Part shown: positions 6,578-9,356 of the stretch, piece by piece
How positions within the stretch are numbered: the first letter of the stretch is position 1
Layout: each line of letters opens with the position of its first letter
Program-made: the position numbers and the translations under genes
The notes under the pieces: generated by a model
The model's database searches: none
Told to the model about the DNA's origin: nothing
What the model saw: only the letters and a program-made list of their open reading frames with translations
Source: Glaciecola sp964643575
Lineage (GTDB): Bacteria > Pseudomonadota > Gammaproteobacteria > Enterobacterales > Alteromonadaceae
DNA: 9,356 nt
NCBI GenBank assembly: GCA_964643575.1
Contig: CAZXTD010000161.1
Coordinates: forward strand, 1-9,356
Direction: 5' to 3'

Positions 6578-7540
6578 CTATTGCACTTCTTCTAGTTCGG
6601 AAAATTCACCTGCAAAAAGAGGGCTGCTTAAGTAGCGTTCTGTGCCTGAGGCTAATAAGACAACAATTATTTTGTCTTTGTTTTCAGGGCGCTCAGCATA
6701 ACGTTTCGCGGCAACCACTGCGGCCCCAGATGATATACCCGCAAGTATCCCTTCTTCTTTCATTAAGCGTTGGGCCATTGCCATGCAGTCTTCATTGCTG
6801 ACTTGCTCAACCGAATCAATGATATCGAGGTTGAGATTACCTGGAATAAAGCCAGCGCCAATACCTTGTATTTTATGCGGAGCCGGCGTGAGTGGCTCTC
6901 CTGCAAGCGCTTGCGTAATCACTGGTGAATCAGCAGGCTCAACCGCTACCGCTTCAACACTTGGTTTTTGCTCTTTCAAATACTTTGACGTGCCTGAAAT
7001 TGTGCCGCCGGTACCAACACCTGCAATAAAAGCATCTACTTTACCGTCGGTCGCTTCCCAAATTTCAGGACCTGTGGTTTTTACGTGAATTTCTGGGTTT
7101 GCGGGGTTATCAAACTGGTTCATGGCCACGTATTTGCCTGGGCTTGCTGCCATTAATTCTTCCACTTTTCCTATCGCGCCTTTCATGCCCTTGGGCGGCT
7201 CAGTTAAGACTAAGTTGGCACCTAAGGCTTTTAGCAATTTACGACGTTCAAGACTCATGCTCGAAGGCATGGTTAAGGTGATTTTGTAACCACGAGATGC
7301 GGCAGCAAAAGCTAAGGCAATACCCGTATTGCCACTGGTTGCCTCAATGATTTCTTTATCTTTTGTGAGTACGCCGCTTTTTTCTGCATCCCAGATCATG
7401 TTGGCACCAATTCGACATTTCACACTAAAGCTTGGGTTACGCGATTCTATTTTAGCGTAAACATTGCCATTCACAATTCTGTTTAGCTTTACCAATGGTG
7501 TTTTACCAATGGCGTATGAACTATCTTCAAATACATTCAT
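6578..7540 (-). CDS. cysK: Cysteine synthase A (O-acetylserine sulfhydrylase)
   Basis: This 320-residue PLP enzyme makes L-cysteine and acetate from O-acetylserine and sulfide in the cytoplasm, the last step of sulfate assimilation. The near-invariant PLP-lysine motif NPSFSVKCRIGANMIW has the Schiff-base Lys41. The substrate-binding loop is TSGNTGIA (residues 68-75). PSSMSLERRKLLKALGA, the phosphate-binding GVGTGGTISG and the GISSGAA segment complete the family signature, and the length is close to that of E. coli CysK (323). The CysK rather than CysM assignment rests on the NPSFSVKCRIGANMI wording and overall length. The ATG has a good AAGGA ribosome binding site. Transcription is divergent from the AAA+ gene across 250 bp and ends at the hairpin just downstream. 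CysB control would be expected from other gammaproteobacteria, but I cannot point to a clear CysB site. Confidence 0.96.
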   Translation of the reverse strand: MNVFEDSSYAIGKTPLVKLNRIVNGNVYAKIESRNPSFSVKCRIGANMIWDAEKSGVLTKDKEIIEATSGNTGIALAFAAASRGYKITLTMPSSMSLERRKLLKALGANLVLTEPPKGMKGAIGKVEELMAASPGKYVAMNQFDNPANPEIHVKTTGPEIWEATDGKVDAFIAGVGTGGTISGTSKYLKEQKPSVEAVAVEPADSPVITQALAGEPLTPAPHKIQGIGAGFIPGNLNLDIIDSVEQVSNEDCMAMAQRLMKEEGILAGISSGAAVVAAKRYAERPENKDKIIVVLLASGTERYLSSPLFAGEFSELEEVQ

Positions 7541-7560
7541 CTTTGTTTTCCTTTATGCTT

Positions 7561-7578
7561 GTTGATGCCAGTTGATGC
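7561..7578. repeat. 10-bp-phased direct repeat GTTGATGC in cysK leader
   Basis: GTTGATGC occurs at 7561-7568 and again at 7571-7578, exactly one helical turn apart, 20 to 40 bases upstream of the cysK start. It could be a tandem protein-binding site or a leader RNA element. Chance duplication is also possible. Confidence 0.35.
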
Positions 7579-7653
7579 TGCTATTGAGTATCACTGGAAT
7601 TTACAGATGCTTATTAATAATCTTAACTGTCGTTATAAACGTAAACTTCGTAC

Positions 7654-7659
7654 AGTATA
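7654..7659 (-). promoter_or_regulatory. Candidate -10 box for cysK
   Basis: TATACT on the minus strand is a good -10 hexamer, placing the transcript start near 7647 and giving a leader of roughly 105 bases. No good -35 is found at 16-18 bases; that position is a T-run on the minus strand, which would fit an activator-dependent promoter. This is tentative. Confidence 0.25.
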
Positions 7660-7696
7660 AGATTAGGCTTTATTCAAAAAAATCAAAGTGTTTTTT

Positions 7697-7705
7697 TGCT
7701 ATAAG
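7697..7705 (+). promoter_or_regulatory. Candidate extended -10 promoter of the AAA+/VWA operon
   Basis: TGCTATAAG is an extended -10 element (TG, one base, then TATAAG). The -35 region is only an A-run, which extended -10 promoters tolerate. The predicted transcript start near 7712 falls inside an imperfect palindrome (7703-7718), a typical repressor position. Confidence 0.3.
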
Positions 7706-7773
7706 TTATTAACAACTTGTTTGAAAGTAATTGAATTACGCCAAACACAAAGTGAGTCAAGCCTTCGTTGACT
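7703..7773. promoter_or_regulatory. Cluster of three inverted repeats upstream of the AAA+ gene
   Basis: Three separate dyads are packed into 71 bases. The first is AAGTTATTAACAACTT (7703-7718, palindromic at 14 of 16 positions). The second is GTAATT-G-AATTAC (7727-7739, perfect around a central base). The third is AGTCAA-GCCTTCG-TTGACT (7755-7773), a 6-bp stem that could form a leader hairpin just before the ribosome binding site. The first two could be operators; no regulator is encoded nearby within the window. Confidence 0.4.
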
Positions 7774-7790
7774 ATTAAAATAGGAAGAAT

Positions 7791-8627
7791 ATGAAGTTTA
7801 CCGGTACCTCAGATTATATCGCCAGCAAGCAACTACAATTAGCCGTGAATGCTGCCGTCACTCTCGAAAAGCCTTTACTGATAAAAGGTGAGCCGGGCAC
7901 CGGCAAAACGATGTTAGCCGAGCAACTTGCAACAGCACTCGACACCGACTTACTGCAGTGGCATATAAAAAGTACCACTAAAGCACAGCAGGGTTTGTAC
8001 GAGTACGACGCCGTATCGCGTTTGCGTGACTCTCAGCTTGGTGATGAACGTGTTAAAGACATCAAAAACTACATTGTAAAAGGTAAACTTTGGCAAGCAT
8101 TTACCGCAGACAAACGCCCAGTATTATTGATTGATGAAATCGATAAAGCGGATATTGAGTTTCCAAACGACTTACTGCTAGAACTCGATAAAATGGAGTT
8201 TTTCGTGTACGAAACGCAAGAGCGGATAGTGGCGAAGCAGCGACCCATTGTGATTATTACCTCTAATAACGAAAAAGAACTGCCGGATGCTTTTTTGAGA
8301 CGTTGCTTTTTCCACTATATTGAGTTTCCTGAAAAAGACCAAATGCAAGATATCGTGAAAGTACACTATCCTGATATTAAAAAAGAGCTGCTTGATCAAG
8401 CGTTAACATCGTTCTTTCAAATCAGAGACGTAGGCGGCCTTAAAAAACGTCCATCAACCTCTGAACTCATTGATTGGCTAAAATTGCTTGTTGCAGACGA
8501 TATTCCAGCCAGTGTTTTACAAGATCAAGACACCAAAAATGCACTGCCACCGCTTTACGGGGCTTTACTTAAAAACGAACAAGACATTCACCTGTTCGAA
8601 AAACTGATGTTTATGGCCCGCCGCTAA
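7791..8627 (+). CDS. MoxR-family AAA+ ATPase (CoxD-like), partner of the downstream VWA protein
   Basis: This 278-residue single-domain AAA+ protein has Walker A GEPGTGKT (residues 33-40, Lys39), Walker B VLLIDEIDKA (111-120, Asp115/Glu116), sensor 1 in ITSNN (156-160), an arginine-finger-like FLRRC (169-172) and the C-terminal LKKRPSTSELIDW (217-229) that occupies the sensor 2 region in this class. MoxR-type ATPases hydrolyse ATP to remodel or load cofactors into client proteins, generally together with a VWA-domain partner encoded next door; CoxD/CoxE and RavA/ViaA are the model pairs. The start ATG has AGGA at good spacing. The stop TAA shares its last base with the start of the next gene (TAATG), indicating translational coupling and balanced production. 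All ATPase residues are intact, so the protein should be active. The client is unknown. Confidence 0.92.
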   Translation: MKFTGTSDYIASKQLQLAVNAAVTLEKPLLIKGEPGTGKTMLAEQLATALDTDLLQWHIKSTTKAQQGLYEYDAVSRLRDSQLGDERVKDIKNYIVKGKLWQAFTADKRPVLLIDEIDKADIEFPNDLLLELDKMEFFVYETQERIVAKQRPIVIITSNNEKELPDAFLRRCFFHYIEFPEKDQMQDIVKVHYPDIKKELLDQALTSFFQIRDVGGLKKRPSTSELIDWLKLLVADDIPASVLQDQDTKNALPPLYGALLKNEQDIHLFEKLMFMARR

Positions 8628-9356
8628 TGCTCATAGATTTTTTCTATACGCTGCGCAAGCACCGTGTAAAAACTAGTATCACCGAGTTTTTAGACTTGAT
8701 GTCGGTATTAAAAGCAGAGCTGGTTTATGCTGATATTGACGAATTTTACTTGTTAAGCCGAGCTGTGTTGATTAAAGATGAAAGCCAATTTGATAAATTT
8801 GATTTGGCTTTTGCTGAATATTTTAAGGGCGTGCAAGCCATTAATTTGTTCGATGAAACTATACCTGAGGAGTGGCTTCGCAAAGCTTTTGAACGCGTAC
8901 TAAGTGAAGAAGAAAAAGCTAAGGTAAAAGCCTTGGGCGGCCTTGATAAACTCATGGAAACCTTGCAAGAGCGCTTAAATGAACAAGAAAAAAGGCATGA
9001 AGGCGGCAATAAATGGATAGGCACAGGCGGTACGTCTCCGTTTGGGGCTTATGGCTACAACCCCGAGGGCGTGCGCATCGGCCAAAAAGAAAACCGTAAC
9101 AACTCAGCTGTTAAGGTATGGGATAAAAGAAACTTCAAGAACTTATCTAACGAAGTAGAACTGGGGACTCGTAATATTAAAGTGGCTTTGCGCCGTTTAA
9201 GGAAGTTTGCGCGTACAGGCCTTAGCGAAGAGCTTGATATAAATGACACCATAGGTTCGACGGCTAAAAACGCGGGCTATTTAGATATTAAAATGGCGCC
9301 AGAGCGTCATAATGCCATAAAACTATTGTTGTTTTTTGATGTGGGCGGCTCAATGG
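8627..9356 (+). CDS. CoxE-like VWA-domain protein (partial, C-terminus off right edge)
   Basis: The ATG at 8627 overlaps the AAA+ stop codon and opens 243 codons without a stop, to the right edge. The N-terminal part (MLIDFFYTLRKHRV, then TSITEFLDLMSVLKA) is helical and typical of CoxE-like proteins. A charged segment (about residues 82-125) with coiled-coil-like EEEKAKVKALGG and ERLNEQEKRHE leads to the Gly-rich family motif IGTGGTSPFGAYGYNPEGVRIG (about 131-152). Then comes VWDKRNFKNLSNEVELGTRNIKVALRRLRKFAR. The VWA domain begins at about residue 230 with LLLFFDVGGSM, where Asp238, Gly240 and Ser242 occupy the metal-ion-dependent adhesion site (Asp-x-Gly-x-Ser instead of the classic Asp-x-Ser-x-Ser). 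The window ends there, so the remaining metal-site residues cannot be checked. The protein should act with the upstream ATPase, probably in the cytoplasm since no signal peptide is seen. Confidence 0.9.
   Translation, partial: MLIDFFYTLRKHRVKTSITEFLDLMSVLKAELVYADIDEFYLLSRAVLIKDESQFDKFDLAFAEYFKGVQAINLFDETIPEEWLRKAFERVLSEEEKAKVKALGGLDKLMETLQERLNEQEKRHEGGNKWIGTGGTSPFGAYGYNPEGVRIGQKENRNNSAVKVWDKRNFKNLSNEVELGTRNIKVALRRLRKFARTGLSEELDINDTIGSTAKNAGYLDIKMAPERHNAIKLLLFFDVGGSM

Noticed and set aside
6254..6595. 113-codon open frame on the plus strand opposite the lipoprotein and cysK end
   Set aside because: It is antisense to two well-supported features, runs through the cysK terminator, has a low-complexity Ser/Thr/Leu composition and shows no family motif.
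8625..8629. Possible frameshift fusing the AAA+ and VWA frames
   Set aside because: The TAATG arrangement is a normal stop-start overlap between two complete domains that are separate proteins in known relatives.
8746..9252. Two minus-strand open frames opposite the VWA gene
   Set aside because: They are shadows of the VWA coding frame: Ser/Leu/Arg-rich, without motifs, and on the strand opposite a clear translationally coupled operon.
1..9356. Mobile element, phage, CRISPR or defence island
   Set aside because: No transposase, integrase, terminal inverted repeats, repeat-spacer pattern or sharp compositional change was seen. MoxR/VWA pairs can occur in defence contexts, but the neighbours here are housekeeping genes.

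Overview
The window looks like ordinary chromosomal sequence from a marine gammaproteobacterium, most likely Alteromonadales (Alteromonas/Glaciecola/Paraglaciecola or Pseudoalteromonas-like). This rests on the moderately AT-rich base composition by eye, a rhombosortase-type intramembrane protease, lipoprotein-anchored S9 peptidases, and a CysK that closely matches the enterobacterial type. No tRNA, rRNA, insertion sequence, integrase, CRISPR array or phage gene is visible. The genus is an inference from protein style, not a measured result.

Layout, left to right. (1) 1-379, minus: the 5' two thirds of an exported glutathione-peroxidase-like thiol peroxidase, running off the left edge. (2) 380-695: a divergent intergenic region. 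(3) 696-3200, plus: an 834-residue S9 (prolyl oligopeptidase/DPP-IV-like) lipoprotein peptidase. (4) A hairpin terminator at 3231-3257 shared with the convergent rhombosortase (3259-3882, minus). (5) A divergent gap, then a secreted gamma-glutamyltransferase (plus; start reassigned to 4132, end 5931). (6) Convergent to it, a small lipoprotein of unknown function (5989-6450, minus). (7) A strong terminator (6511-6547) and cysteine synthase A (6578-7540, minus). (8) A 250-bp divergent region with several inverted repeats. (9) A MoxR-type AAA+ ATPase (7791-8627, plus) translationally coupled by a TAATG overlap to a CoxE-like VWA protein (8627 to the right edge, truncated just inside its metal-binding motif).

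How the genes relate. Most are single-gene transcription units in alternating orientation. The one clear operon is the AAA+/VWA pair, whose protein classes usually act together as an ATP-driven chaperone or metal-insertion/assembly machine; the client cannot be told from this window. Three genes touch thiol chemistry (glutathione-peroxidase-like protein, gamma-glutamyltransferase, cysteine synthase). They are not co-transcribed, so any functional grouping is only suggestive.

I found no clearly undescribed system. The best leads are the AAA+/VWA operon with stacked palindromes over its promoter region, the gamma-glutamyltransferase with an altered substrate pocket and short lid loop, the rhombosortase whose GlyGly-CTERM clients lie elsewhere, and the unassigned lipoprotein.
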